Below are positions 17,892-26,777 of a stretch of DNA of 64,000 nt, in pieces. This DNA is from DASQZK01 sp963771005 (GTDB taxonomy: Bacteria; Bacteroidota; Bacteroidia; Bacteroidales; GCA-2748055). The translations under genes were made by a program, and so were the position numbers. The notes under the pieces were generated by a model. It had not been told where the DNA came from. It saw only the letters and a list, made by a program, of their open reading frames with translations, and searched no databases. The first letter of the stretch is position 1, and each line of letters begins with the position of its first letter. The stretch spans positions 558,001-622,000 of the forward strand of contig CAVYRO010000008.1 of assembly GCA_963771005.1 (NCBI GenBank), written 5' to 3'.

Positions 17892-19076
17892 TCAATCCCC
17901 TTCATTCCCAAAATACTTCCGCACAAAAGGCCACGCACCCGACTTATAGTACCGGTGTCCTTCACTGCCGACATATAACTCGCATTTTTCAGGAACGCCG
18001 GCGGCAGCATAAATCTGTTGAAGATGTCTGAAAGATTTCCGCGTTTCTCCGACCGGAAAGATGGGGTCTTTCTCACCATGTATCGCGCAGAAGGCCCGGG
18101 GTGCAATAAGCCCTGCGATATCGCCCATCTCGCCAAGTTCAAGGATGCCGGGAATATAATTGCAGTCACAGTGGGCAACGGTTCCGATGCTGCCTGCGAA
18201 GGTGCAAAAATACGAGGAGGGCATGCTTACTGTTATCCGGGTATCGCAGGCTGAGGCAAAGAGAGTGACCGTCCCGCCACCCGAATTTCCGGTCACGGCT
18301 ATACGGGAGGTATCGACAGGGAGGTTCCGGGTGGCCCAGTCGATGATCCGGCTGATATCCCAGACCCTGTCGCCGATGGGCGTCCTGCCGACAAGGAGAT
18401 CATGCATAAGCTGGATCCTGCATGAAAACTTTACATCGTTCTCACGGTCGTAATTTGTCCGGGTTTCCCCAAAACCCCTCGTGGTCGGAGCAATGACGAT
18501 ATAACCCTCCTTCACGGCCTGGATGGCGATATCGCGCTCTCCTTCAACCATCGACTGCCTCTCTTCTTCATCATGATAGATCCCGGCGTAAAGTTCCGTA
18601 TTTTTTCCGTGACCATGCGGTGTGATCACTAGTGGCAGACGTCCCTTCATGTTTTTAGGATAGAGAAGAATGAACGGCAAGGGTACCGCCGGTTCGGTAT
18701 AAATGATCCATCTTTCCCGGACGGCAAAGCCGATATCCTCCGCATCTCTTTTAACGGCTTTCGGAACATACCCCGGAAGGGATGCTTCGATTTTATCCAG
18801 CCCGAGGGTATGCCTCAGCGCGGGCCTTAATTCCTCCTGCCATTTTACAAAATCTTCTTTCGATGTACCTTCGAAAGCAAACCGCATGGCTGAGGTATTG
18901 TATAGTTCATGGAAATAAACGGAGTCATTATAACTCTTTACCAATTCCGTTGATCGCGGTTCCGGAAGGTACTCATCCCCTGCCCGCTCCGGACTTAGCC
19001 CTGAATGTCCACATCCGGAGAGAAGGGTAATGCTTACGGGAAGCGCTAACTTAACGATAAATAATCCTGTTTTCAT
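17892..19076 (-). CDS. Exported alpha/beta-hydrolase esterase lipoprotein
   Basis: 394-residue lipoprotein (ITLLSGC lipobox, Cys about 22) with an alpha/beta-hydrolase fold. The nucleophile Ser lies in VTGNSGGGT, the Asp in IHGEKDPIFP and the His in GSEGHRYY; the oxyanion region is ITPHGHGKN. The form matches the acetyl xylan esterase / dienelactone hydrolase-like group found in Bacteroidota glycan loci, so deacetylation of a glycan is the most likely role. Upstream is a 115-bp stretch with CACGGAT and heptamer repeats; downstream the stop lies a few bases from the AAACCATTTC repeat region. Substrate not predictable. Confidence 0.8.
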   Translation of the reverse strand: MKTGLFIVKLALPVSITLLSGCGHSGLSPERAGDEYLPEPRSTELVKSYNDSVYFHELYNTSAMRFAFEGTSKEDFVKWQEELRPALRHTLGLDKIEASLPGYVPKAVKRDAEDIGFAVRERWIIYTEPAVPLPFILLYPKNMKGRLPLVITPHGHGKNTELYAGIYHDEEERQSMVEGERDIAIQAVKEGYIVIAPTTRGFGETRTNYDRENDVKFSCRIQLMHDLLVGRTPIGDRVWDISRIIDWATRNLPVDTSRIAVTGNSGGGTVTLFASACDTRITVSMPSSYFCTFAGSIGTVAHCDCNYIPGILELGEMGDIAGLIAPRAFCAIHGEKDPIFPVGETRKSFRHLQQIYAAAGVPEKCELYVGSEGHRYYKSGAWPFVRKYFGNEGD

Positions 19077-19195
19077 TTTGCTGTTTTTTTAGGAGACCGG
19101 CGGCGGGGTGAATGTAGAACACGGATGACGCGGATTCCGATGGCTATCGGAACGGATTTACACGGATATTTTGAAGAAACTCCGTTTTAACTAGA

Positions 19196-19258
19196 GTTTT
19201 CGGTTTTCAGTTTTCAGTTTTCAGTTTTCGGTTTTCAGTTTTCGGTTTTCAGTTTTCA
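19196..19258. repeat. GTTTTCR heptanucleotide tract
   Basis: Nine consecutive heptamers of the form GTTTTCA or GTTTTCG with no interruption. It follows degenerate CACGGAT-type repeats at 19119-19170 and lies 5' of the minus-strand esterase gene. Confidence 0.9.
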
Positions 19259-19340
19259 TAGAATTTCATGACCTCGTTTGTTTCAAGTGGTCTCAACTCC
19301 ATTCACCAAATCAGCGGTTACAGTCACCATCCTTGGATTG

Positions 19341-19498
19341 AATTCTACTTTCGCCTTTCACCTTTCACCTTTCACCTTTCGCCTTTCACCTTTCTCCTTT
19401 CTCCTTTCTCCTTTCGCCTTTCGCCTTTCACCTTTCACCTTTCTCCTTGTATCCCCCCCCCTTTCGCCTTTCACCTTTCTCCTTTCGCCTTTCCATCC
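19341..19498. repeat. CTTTCNC heptanucleotide tract overlapping a gene end
   Basis: More than fifteen heptamers CTTTCAC, CTTTCGC or CTTTCTC, interrupted once by a C-run near 19455. On the minus strand this reads GAAAGGN and runs through the last codons and stop of the DCC-type gene (stop at 19428-19430). Confidence 0.9.
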
Positions 19499-19841
19499 CC
19501 CGGTGCCGGTACTTGCTGACCAATCCGTAGAAAAATTCCCGGACCGGCCTGGGAATGACCTTCAGGCGGTAGAGTGCCGACCACGGGCTTTTAAGTTTAT
19601 GCAATATCTCAAGTACGGCGTCCGAACCTTTTTTCTGTTCATCCCCATGGATAAGAAGGACCGAATCGTTATACCCGGGCGGGTAGCCGAATTTCTCCAG
19701 GTATTTTTTCCCTTCCTCCGATTTCAACGGAATGAAATCGAACTTATTCCGGCCCTTATGTTCATCGATAAACCGGATGGAACTTTTGCAGAGTTCACAT
19801 TCATCATCATATAATACCTTTGGAATATCCTTATCTTTCAT
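19428..19841 (-). CDS. DCC-type thiol-disulfide oxidoreductase-like protein (DUF393), repeat-extended tail
   Basis: 137-residue small protein of the DCC/DUF393 family. The family signature DxxCxxC is present as YDDECELCKSSIRFI (about 11-25), followed by the usual FIPLKSEEGKKYLEKFGY and a C-terminal WSALYRLKVIPRPVREFFYGLVSKYRHR. Members are thioredoxin-like and cytosolic; the exact role is unknown. The core ends at about residue 115; the last 22 residues (GMERRKEKGERRKGGG and on) are encoded by the GAAAGGN heptamer tract, and the stop TGA is itself part of a GGTGAAAGG unit. Because seven is not a multiple of three, any change in unit number would alter the tail. Confidence 0.8.
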   Translation of the reverse strand: MKDKDIPKVLYDDECELCKSSIRFIDEHKGRNKFDFIPLKSEEGKKYLEKFGYPPGYNDSVLLIHGDEQKKGSDAVLEILHKLKSPWSALYRLKVIPRPVREFFYGLVSKYRHRGMERRKEKGERRKGGGYKEKGER

Positions 19842-19891
19842 AGTTCATGGAGATTGGGCGGTACCCATTCAATCTCTGCAATCCTGAATCT

Positions 19892-20959
19892 TTAAAATGC
19901 CCCGGGTATCCAGTGAAGTGCGTTGTCGTTATAGATCTTCCGGAGAACGTCTTCCTTTAGCGCCAGGCCCCGGAATGCTCCGTTCACATCCGGTGAAGTC
20001 ATTTTCTCCCCGCTCGAGAAGTAATCCCAGTCACTTTGCCATGCCTTATCCATGGCAGCGATCTGTTCTTCCATATTGTCTTTCTCATTGATCGCGAAAT
20101 CGGTACCGTACAGGATCCTGTCGCTGTATTTCGCAAGGAAATCCCTGACTTTCTGCCGGTCCTGAACCTGGAAATGGCATACGCGGGCGGCCATATCCAC
20201 GGCAAGATTGGGATATTTGTCCAGGCATTTGCCTAGTTCGTCTACGCTCCATTCGAGGCTGGCCAGATGAGCACCCACAACTCTCAGTCCCGGATGTTTC
20301 GCCAGCATATGGTTACGGGCGGCAATGAGGGTCTCATATGACGGATAGTCGGGATGAAGGTACATGTGGTATTGGGGATTTTCCTTAAAATAGTTCCGGT
20401 CATTATTGACTGTCATCGAATCAAGAGGCAGCCAGCAATTTTTTGGTTCTCCCTGGTGGGCGATAAGTGTTTTGCCACTCGATTCGATAAAATCGAGGAC
20501 CGGATCGAAACGGGGGTCGTCGATCAGGATGAAGTTTCCGAGGCTGTCCCGGAATGTCATGCCGATGTCTTTCCAGACCTTTACGGCAACGGCCCCATTC
20601 TCAAAGTCTCTTTTCAGACTGTCGATCACTGTTTCCTGCCATCCATCCTGCCCAAAATTCTCCATTGAAAATGTGGTGGCAAAGGCGAGTTCTTCCGGGA
20701 ACTCACTATGCATCTTCTCCGCAAAATAAAGCTGTTTATCAATATTCGCCCGGCTGGATGAACGGACGCAAATGGAAAAAAGCCTGAAATTCTCATTTTC
20801 AGCAGCTTTAATGATGGCCGGATCCTCCACCCTGATATGGACGTGTGCATCGATCTTAGGCATTTTCGCGTATAGGTCCCGCGGATTGCTGCCGCATGAG
20901 AACATCCCGGCTGCAATAAGAAAAATTGACAACATAAATGCGATTTGACGGAATTTCAT
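19892..20959 (-). CDS. Amidohydrolase_2-family lipoprotein (paralogue 1, intact)
   Basis: 355-residue lipoprotein (MFSC lipobox) with a metal-dependent TIM-barrel hydrolase of the amidohydrolase-2 group. Visible metal-site elements are IDAHVHI (HxH), TLIAHQGEPKNCW, VVGAHLASLEW and YGTDFA (Asp). Three relatives are at 56404, 62313 and 63676, sharing the blocks KVWKxIGM, RFDPV, NCWLPLDSMTVNNDR, YHMYLHPDYPSYE, GAHLxSxEWSVDE and RILYGTD. This copy is the most divergent (GTDFAINEKD instead of GTDxGDY). The family hydrolyses lactones, amides or decarboxylates small acids; the substrate here is unknown. A 250-bp inverted-repeat element lies upstream of the start. Confidence 0.82.
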   Translation of the reverse strand: MKFRQIAFMLSIFLIAAGMFSCGSNPRDLYAKMPKIDAHVHIRVEDPAIIKAAENENFRLFSICVRSSSRANIDKQLYFAEKMHSEFPEELAFATTFSMENFGQDGWQETVIDSLKRDFENGAVAVKVWKDIGMTFRDSLGNFILIDDPRFDPVLDFIESSGKTLIAHQGEPKNCWLPLDSMTVNNDRNYFKENPQYHMYLHPDYPSYETLIAARNHMLAKHPGLRVVGAHLASLEWSVDELGKCLDKYPNLAVDMAARVCHFQVQDRQKVRDFLAKYSDRILYGTDFAINEKDNMEEQIAAMDKAWQSDWDYFSSGEKMTSPDVNGAFRGLALKEDVLRKIYNDNALHWIPGAF

Positions 20960-20986
20960 AATGATGTATTTTTAGGTTAGTATCTA

Positions 20987-21238
20987 ATTAGTATCAGAAA
21001 GAAACTCGACAACCCTTCGACTTCGCTCAGGGACCGGCCAATTTGATGAACGAAGAACATTTTCGGATGGTGGTAAGGCAGGCCAAAGGCCCTTCATAAG
21101 AAAACCATTGAATTCTAGATTTATACATAAGGGCCTTTGGCCTGCCTTACCACCATCCGAAAAGTTCACCCTCTTGAATGAAGTCGCCGGTCCCTGAGCG
21201 AAGTCGAAGGGTTGTCGAGTTTTCTTGCAAATACTAAT
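20987..21238. repeat. MITE-like nested inverted-repeat element, copy A
   Basis: A 252-bp palindromic unit. ATTAGTAT at 20987-20994 pairs with ATACTAAT at 21231-21238; outer arms carry ACTCGACAACCCTTCGACTT and its complement; inner arms carry TTTTCGGATGGTGGTAAGGC plus AGGCCAAAGGCCC and complement. Between outer and inner arms are two non-complementary spacers (GATGAACGAAGAAC on one side, CCCTCTTGAATG on the other), which give the element a direction. Same orientation as copy C, opposite to copy B. No transposase is encoded. Confidence 0.9.
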
Positions 21239-21401
21239 TAATTTCCATGTTACGTACTGGATTCAGGATTTTCAACAAAGATCACTCAAATTAATGCAGA
21301 TTAAAGTTTCTTTCCAATTTTTTTATATGTTTCAGGTTATTCCAGGTTTTTTAATTCCTGCCCTTTATCCGCCTCCAGCGGTTCAGAGAGGGGAATACCC
21401 G

Positions 21402-24400
21402 TTATTCAAATATTTTAGCAATCCTATAAATTGTCTCCTGGTAGGGTTTGAGGGTTAATTGATCTGTTTTCAATGTTATCATAGTTCTCAAATCGGTTAA
21501 TTCCCGGAGAATCTTCCCTTGCAGGCTGAACTCAACCGGCTCACCGGTAAGATTACATGCATAGACAAGATAGTCATTTTCCCGTTCAATTGAACGAATT
21601 TCTGCCCCGGTTATCAGATGGCCCTTGTTGTCCACACCTACCACGGGTCTTTTCAACCCCGCAATCGGAGCTAGTTTTTCCATCAGCAAAGAGGAAGAGC
21701 TTTCAGTAAGAGGTGCGGCAAGATAATACAACAATCCCTTGCCCTGTCTGACAAGGATGATGGCTGGATTACCGTCTTCAAATGTCGCAAGGACCTGGTT
21801 TTTCCCAGGATCAATCTTCTGAACAAGGCCGTTGGACATCAGGGTCACGAGTGAAGTATCATCTTCGAAAATATTCTCAGGTTTACAGGTAATTTTCTTT
21901 TTAACATCCCCATAAAGGATAGCCTGGGAAAAACTCTGATCATAATTTTGTTCTTTTTCTCCCTTACCCAGTATAGGCGGGAGTGTCACACCTTCAACCC
22001 TGATCCCAAAGTCTTTTAACCCGTCATTTTGCCGGGCATACTGGTCAAAAATAAATGATTCCGGGATGACGAGGGCAATTCCACCGTTACTAACATACCT
22101 TCTGACGGCCTCAACAACAGACGGATCTGTATATTTAACCGCTGGTACGATCAGTAATTTGATTATTCCTAGTTTTCCGTTCCTGATTTGTTTCTCACTG
22201 ATAAATCCTGTCCGGCATCCCAGGAATCGTGCACCCTTCCAGGCCGAGTACAACGTATTTATGTAAGGTGTGTTTCCCGACTGGATTTGTCCGGGTGGTA
22301 CCTGGATGATGCTTGATTTGGAGTAGAGGATGGCAAGTTCGGGTTCTTCATGTGTGAATGCCGAAATCTCACTGCTCAGCCTTCTTATGTCGAGGCCCAG
22401 CCGCAGCACATTGTCTAATTCCTCTAAGGGGATCTGCTTGCTATGTGGTAAGGAGGTTTCGTTCATCCGGGGAAATTCCTTGCTGGGTGAACCGGCCCAC
22501 CACCATTTGGAGATATCAGCCTTGCCGTGCAGGAACTGTAGCAGGATCCCATGTGTGTCACCACCCATCTCAGGATCTACCATTACTTTACGGCTATCGC
22601 TGAGGGAAAGGAGAAGATCGGAATATACCGGGGAGCTTCCGGATTCATTCAGAATGACATCATCCACCTCATTGATGATCAGTTCTTCATCGATCCCGGT
22701 AACGCTGTTGGAGGAGTTTAACATCGATGACGTGCCGCCGGCACAGATGGCTGTCTCCGGATCAAGCCTCCGCATTTCCTGCTTTATCCATTTCATATAG
22801 TCGGTGAACCTGCGGTTATTGAAGCAGGCCCAGTCATACCATTCAGCCCTGTTTGTATCGTCAACCGGTCTGGCATTGCTGGTTTTTGGGGCTTCAACCG
22901 TATTGAATGAATCGTAGGATGTACTCCATGCTTTGTTTAATGTCCCGATGGCACCGTATTTCTTCTTAAGCCATTCGCGGAACATTCCCTGGCTCTGATC
23001 GCAAAAACAAATATATTGAAGTTCGTATGCCATGATATTATACAAAAGATCAGGATTACCCGTCCATTCCCGGTAATGCCGATTCATATAGTCAAGCACC
23101 GCTTTCTTTATATGTTCATTCTCAAGGCAGATAACCACGTCTTCTTTCTTTCCGCCCATTGACCAACGGTCCTTGATCAGGTGACCACACCAGCCGTCCC
23201 AGCCAACCCTGTGGGTACCGGGGTATTTGTGAAATGCCGTATAAACAGGTGAATCCTCAATGTTATACCTTGATCCTCCTCCCACAGTATAGCTTTCAAG
23301 CCTGTGATCAAAGGGCGCAAAATAATCCATGAGCGGCCCCTGGTTCACCTGCAATACTGAAAATACCATTACCGGCCTGCCGGACTTATCCTCGTAGTAT
23401 CCGTCTCCCGGTTTTAGCTCCTCAAAGGGAGGATAAGATGGTACATACATAGAAGCGCGGTTCACTTCGTCCTCAGGTGCAAAAGTCAGTTTGTCTGTCG
23501 GTCTGGACACTATCCTATCCGTCAGCTCCTTAGATGCGGCTTTGCAGGAGGATATCACATATTCGAGTATCTTACCTTCTTCTTTCTCATTCTGAAACCA
23601 TACAAGCCGGCTCCTGATATTCAAACCGACATCAGCAGTGATCAGTGGTATTCTTTGGTATAAGGTCTGGAACCCCTGCAATTCTGCAGCTTTCAGGTCA
23701 TTTTTAAGGGCCTCAACCGATTTTTCAGCCTCTGTCCGCAAATGCAAGATCCTGTCACTCGTTTCAATGGCTTCCACAGGACCTGCAAGTGAAGGATAGG
23801 CATACCGGTCATTGATCAGAATCACACAATCTTCAGGCTTAATGACCGATCTGCTTCGACGGCTTTCTTCTCCCTTCACAAGCCTGATATTATCTACGTA
23901 AAGAGGCGTTTCGGACTGCCCGAAAGAAAAACTCATTTTTCTTATCCGGCTGAGGTCAATCGGCCGGTCCCCTTCTTCCACCATGGCATGATGAAGCAGA
24001 AAATTAAAATGATTCCATCCTGTGTTCAGGAACAGCCTGTCACCATTATAACTCTGACCGGAAAACTCCGCATCGTGATCGGAACCTTCCTCATCAAAAA
24101 TCTGTAAGGTTCCGTAATATAAACGGTCGGAAGGATTGTAAACGTCGAACCGCAGATAATCGTATGCACTCCAGTCTTTGGTAAATGCAGCGGTTTCCAT
24201 ATATAATGATTTGCCGGAAGTGTCGCTCAGTTCGGCACAATGTTTCCCATGTGCAGGAAATTTGAGAGATAACTTTACAGGACCTTCAAACTGAGACGAA
24301 TCGGCATTATGTTCAAAGTCGCTGATAACAAAAATCTTACCTGCCGTATTTTCATCAGACACATTGGCTTTCTCCGGCCGGTTGCAGGCCTGAATAAAGG

Positions 24401-24443
24401 TCAAGAATGAAAATATCACGAATAATATCTTGCTCTTCTTCAT
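21402..24443 (-). CDS. GH42-like beta-galactosidase-family lipoprotein
   Basis: 1013-residue lipoprotein (FIQAC lipobox, Cys about 20). Residues about 35-195 form a beta-sandwich, probably carbohydrate-binding (WNHFNFLLHHAM, PLYVDNIRLVKGEE). The middle resembles the clan-A GH42 barrel: MAYELQYICFCDQSQGMFREWLKKKYGAIGTLNKAWST is the GH42-type block, though the usual Asn-Glu acid/base appears as YE. After the barrel comes a glutamine-amidotransferase-like domain (KLLIVPAVKYTDPSVVEAVRRYVSNGG) and a small beta C-terminus, as in GH42 enzymes. The nucleophile cannot be placed with confidence. The gene is bracketed by inverted copies A and B of the 250-bp element and lies downstream of susD. Confidence 0.75.
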   Translation of the reverse strand: MKKSKILFVIFSFLTFIQACNRPEKANVSDENTAGKIFVISDFEHNADSSQFEGPVKLSLKFPAHGKHCAELSDTSGKSLYMETAAFTKDWSAYDYLRFDVYNPSDRLYYGTLQIFDEEGSDHDAEFSGQSYNGDRLFLNTGWNHFNFLLHHAMVEEGDRPIDLSRIRKMSFSFGQSETPLYVDNIRLVKGEESRRSRSVIKPEDCVILINDRYAYPSLAGPVEAIETSDRILHLRTEAEKSVEALKNDLKAAELQGFQTLYQRIPLITADVGLNIRSRLVWFQNEKEEGKILEYVISSCKAASKELTDRIVSRPTDKLTFAPEDEVNRASMYVPSYPPFEELKPGDGYYEDKSGRPVMVFSVLQVNQGPLMDYFAPFDHRLESYTVGGGSRYNIEDSPVYTAFHKYPGTHRVGWDGWCGHLIKDRWSMGGKKEDVVICLENEHIKKAVLDYMNRHYREWTGNPDLLYNIMAYELQYICFCDQSQGMFREWLKKKYGAIGTLNKAWSTSYDSFNTVEAPKTSNARPVDDTNRAEWYDWACFNNRRFTDYMKWIKQEMRRLDPETAICAGGTSSMLNSSNSVTGIDEELIINEVDDVILNESGSSPVYSDLLLSLSDSRKVMVDPEMGGDTHGILLQFLHGKADISKWWWAGSPSKEFPRMNETSLPHSKQIPLEELDNVLRLGLDIRRLSSEISAFTHEEPELAILYSKSSIIQVPPGQIQSGNTPYINTLYSAWKGARFLGCRTGFISEKQIRNGKLGIIKLLIVPAVKYTDPSVVEAVRRYVSNGGIALVIPESFIFDQYARQNDGLKDFGIRVEGVTLPPILGKGEKEQNYDQSFSQAILYGDVKKKITCKPENIFEDDTSLVTLMSNGLVQKIDPGKNQVLATFEDGNPAIILVRQGKGLLYYLAAPLTESSSSLLMEKLAPIAGLKRPVVGVDNKGHLITGAEIRSIERENDYLVYACNLTGEPVEFSLQGKILRELTDLRTMITLKTDQLTLKPYQETIYRIAKIFE

Positions 24444-24650
24444 TTTAACTTACCTGAATTAATACGTTTATAAGGACATTTCCTGCAGGATCCTTAGTGG
24501 TTGATCGGGACAGGACTGTGCAGTCATGCTCACGGGGAATACATTACCGGCCCGGTCTTTATGCCTGATGCATGCATGATGACCTGGGATGCGTGTAAAG
24601 CAAGCGAGGATGTGTTTTGTGGCGAAAATAATTTACTCATGTCTGTTACC

Positions 24651-24898
24651 TAGTGTTTGCCAGAAAACTCAATGACCCTTCGGCTCCGCTCAGGGACCGG
24701 TGACTTCATTCAAGAGGGTGAACTTTTCGGATGGTGGTAAGGCAGGCAAAAGGCCTCTATGTATAAATTTAAAATTCAGTGACTTTCGCAAGAAGGGCCT
24801 TTTGCCTGCCTTACCACCATCCGAAAAGTTCTTCGTTCATCGAATTGTCCGGTCCCTGAGCGGAGCCGAAGGGTCATCGAGTTTTCTTTATAATACTA
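24651..24898. repeat. MITE-like nested inverted-repeat element, copy B
   Basis: Second copy of the 250-bp element, inverted relative to A and C (the CCCTCTTGAATG-type spacer comes first). Inner arms TTTTCGGATGGTGGTAAGGC and complement are perfectly conserved. It lies 210 bp upstream of the GH42-like gene start and before the susD terminator. Confidence 0.9.
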
Positions 24899-24943
24899 CC
24901 TATGACTTTTTGTAACGAATCAAAGGATGCAGGGAACCGGCCG

Positions 24944-24989
24944 GAATAAAAGAGATAGCCCACGAAGCTACCAATCTCCGCGGGCTATC
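24944..24989 (-). terminator. Probable intrinsic terminator of susC-susD
   Basis: On the minus strand, GATAGCCC (24982-24989) and GGGCTATC (24954-24961) form a perfect 8-bp stem around a 20-nt loop, followed by CTCTTTTATT. It lies 52-97 bp after the susD stop. Confidence 0.65.
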
Positions 24990-25041
24990 CATTGCTACAA
25001 TCTGAACCTAACTAAAAGATGCCTATCTAAAAAACCTAAAA

Positions 25042-26751
25042 CTATTTAGTTGTAATCCAAGCCGTTGGCTGTGAAAGTACTTCACCCGGATATTGGCTGT
25101 TCGCATCGTAATTCGGATTGGCATCCCACCAGAATTTAACCGATTGTTCGTTTTTTCCACCGATTTTTTCAACAGCTATAGCAAAGTTTGCACTATTAAC
25201 CTGTTGTTCTGAAGTAGGCCACTGGAACCTACGGGGAATCTTGCCTTTCAGGTCGTCGTTATCGTGACCGACAAGAACTTTCGGAAAACCGGTTCTTCTT
25301 TTTTCAGACCAACCCTGTAACGATGTGGGAATACTAATAATTTTCTGGTTGATGATCATTTCCAGCTTATGGGTATCGTCACCGGTTAAAGTCATGACCG
25401 GAGCATTTGCCAGGAAATCATCCACCTGGGCCTGAGATACAGTTTTATAGTCTATATAATCCTGCACATCGGCCTCTGTCCAGGGACCAGCCGGATCACC
25501 CTGATGGAGAAGAAGACAAACTTCCGGTATTTGAGGTACCAGGTCTTCGAATTCTGCAAGAGATTGATTCATAGCTTCAACTATTCCCTGCTTATAATAC
25601 ATCTGTGCATCAGCCGGTGAACCATACAGTCCGACGAGTGCAGCCTCAGCTAATGAAAAATAGGTTTCGGAACTTCTGAAAACGCTGACCTGAACGCTTG
25701 GGCAATACGCAAAATCCGGAACTCTGGAACATGATTCTGAACCGTAAGGGTATTTTTCCTCAACGGGAACGAGACCCAGAAGGGGGTGACCACGATATCC
25801 AAAATAATCGACGGTATCCACTGAGCCGGGCCAGTCTGCCTTGGCGGTGTCGCAATAGAATCCGATCCGCGGATCTTCCGGGTTATGACTGTCACCAGTA
25901 CCAACCAGTAAATCCAAAAGGGTTTTTCCTATATAAGACTTCGTAATATCACCTTTCGCATTCACCATACTCACGTAGGCCTGGTTTTCATTTTCAGGAT
26001 AATCGGTAATCCTCGTGATAAACGCATCGTCGTCTGCTTGTGAGATCATGTTGTCGAGGGTCAGATCCGACATTTGTGACTTGGCAAGTGTAGCATCAAC
26101 ATAACGCACCCTGAGAGCAAGACGGAATCTGAGTGAATTGGCCAGTTTTCTCCATTTGGCTACATCACCCTTGTAGAGGATATCAGCATTTCCGAAACTA
26201 GCTTTGTCAGCGTCCAATTCAGCTGCAGCCTCCTTCAGTTCCTGGAAAAGATCCATATAGATATCCTGCTGTGCATCGTACCTTGGTTGGAATACAGCTT
26301 GTTCCAGCTTAAGAGCCGACTCAAAATAGGGCACGTCCCCATAAGTATCCGTAAGATTGGCGAAGGCGTACGCCTTAATGATCCTGGCGATGGCATGCTT
26401 GTTCACCATATCCGGGTCATCTTCAGTGAGGTGAATGATATCCGCACTATTTCTTACATAGTCATTATAGGTACTATTCCATAACCCCGGATTGTCTCCG
26501 GTCTGGAATGGGCGGTTTGCATCTGAAACGTCCAGTCCGCAGTAGTTACCTGCTGATCCTGGACCGCCGGAACCTTTAACGAACAGATCGACTTCAACGC
26601 GGGTCAGCAGCAGATCAGGATTGATCAGATCTTTCGTTACAAGGCCCGGATGAGTGTTCAAAGTCTCAAAGTTGTCGGTACACGCATTGATAAGCAGCAT
26701 GACCAGCAAGATTGCAATGATTGTTTTTATCTTTATAATTAATGTTTTCAT
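25042..26751 (-). CDS. SusD/RagB-family glycan-binding lipoprotein
   Basis: 569-residue outer-membrane lipoprotein (LLINACTDNFE; the acidic residues after the Cys fit a surface-export signal). It belongs to the SusD-like group with tetratricopeptide-type helices: IIKAYAFANLTDTYGDVPYFESALK near residue 130, YFSLAEAALVGLYG near 370 and a C-terminal KIISIPTSLQGWSEKRRTGFP. SusD proteins sit as a lid on the SusC channel and bind oligosaccharides or peptides. Its start lies 26 bp after the susC stop, the usual order. Ligand unknown; the neighbouring genes suggest an amino-sugar-rich glycan or glycopeptide. Confidence 0.92.
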   Translation of the reverse strand: MKTLIIKIKTIIAILLVMLLINACTDNFETLNTHPGLVTKDLINPDLLLTRVEVDLFVKGSGGPGSAGNYCGLDVSDANRPFQTGDNPGLWNSTYNDYVRNSADIIHLTEDDPDMVNKHAIARIIKAYAFANLTDTYGDVPYFESALKLEQAVFQPRYDAQQDIYMDLFQELKEAAAELDADKASFGNADILYKGDVAKWRKLANSLRFRLALRVRYVDATLAKSQMSDLTLDNMISQADDDAFITRITDYPENENQAYVSMVNAKGDITKSYIGKTLLDLLVGTGDSHNPEDPRIGFYCDTAKADWPGSVDTVDYFGYRGHPLLGLVPVEEKYPYGSESCSRVPDFAYCPSVQVSVFRSSETYFSLAEAALVGLYGSPADAQMYYKQGIVEAMNQSLAEFEDLVPQIPEVCLLLHQGDPAGPWTEADVQDYIDYKTVSQAQVDDFLANAPVMTLTGDDTHKLEMIINQKIISIPTSLQGWSEKRRTGFPKVLVGHDNDDLKGKIPRRFQWPTSEQQVNSANFAIAVEKIGGKNEQSVKFWWDANPNYDANSQYPGEVLSQPTAWITTK

Positions 26752-26777
26752 ATTATGCAGTATTATTGGTTATAACA

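Noticed and set aside
20987..21238. Coding frames reading FSDGGKAG-type peptides in the 250-bp element
   Set aside because: They arise from both arms of the inverted repeat in all three copies and have no start context or conservation beyond the DNA palindrome.
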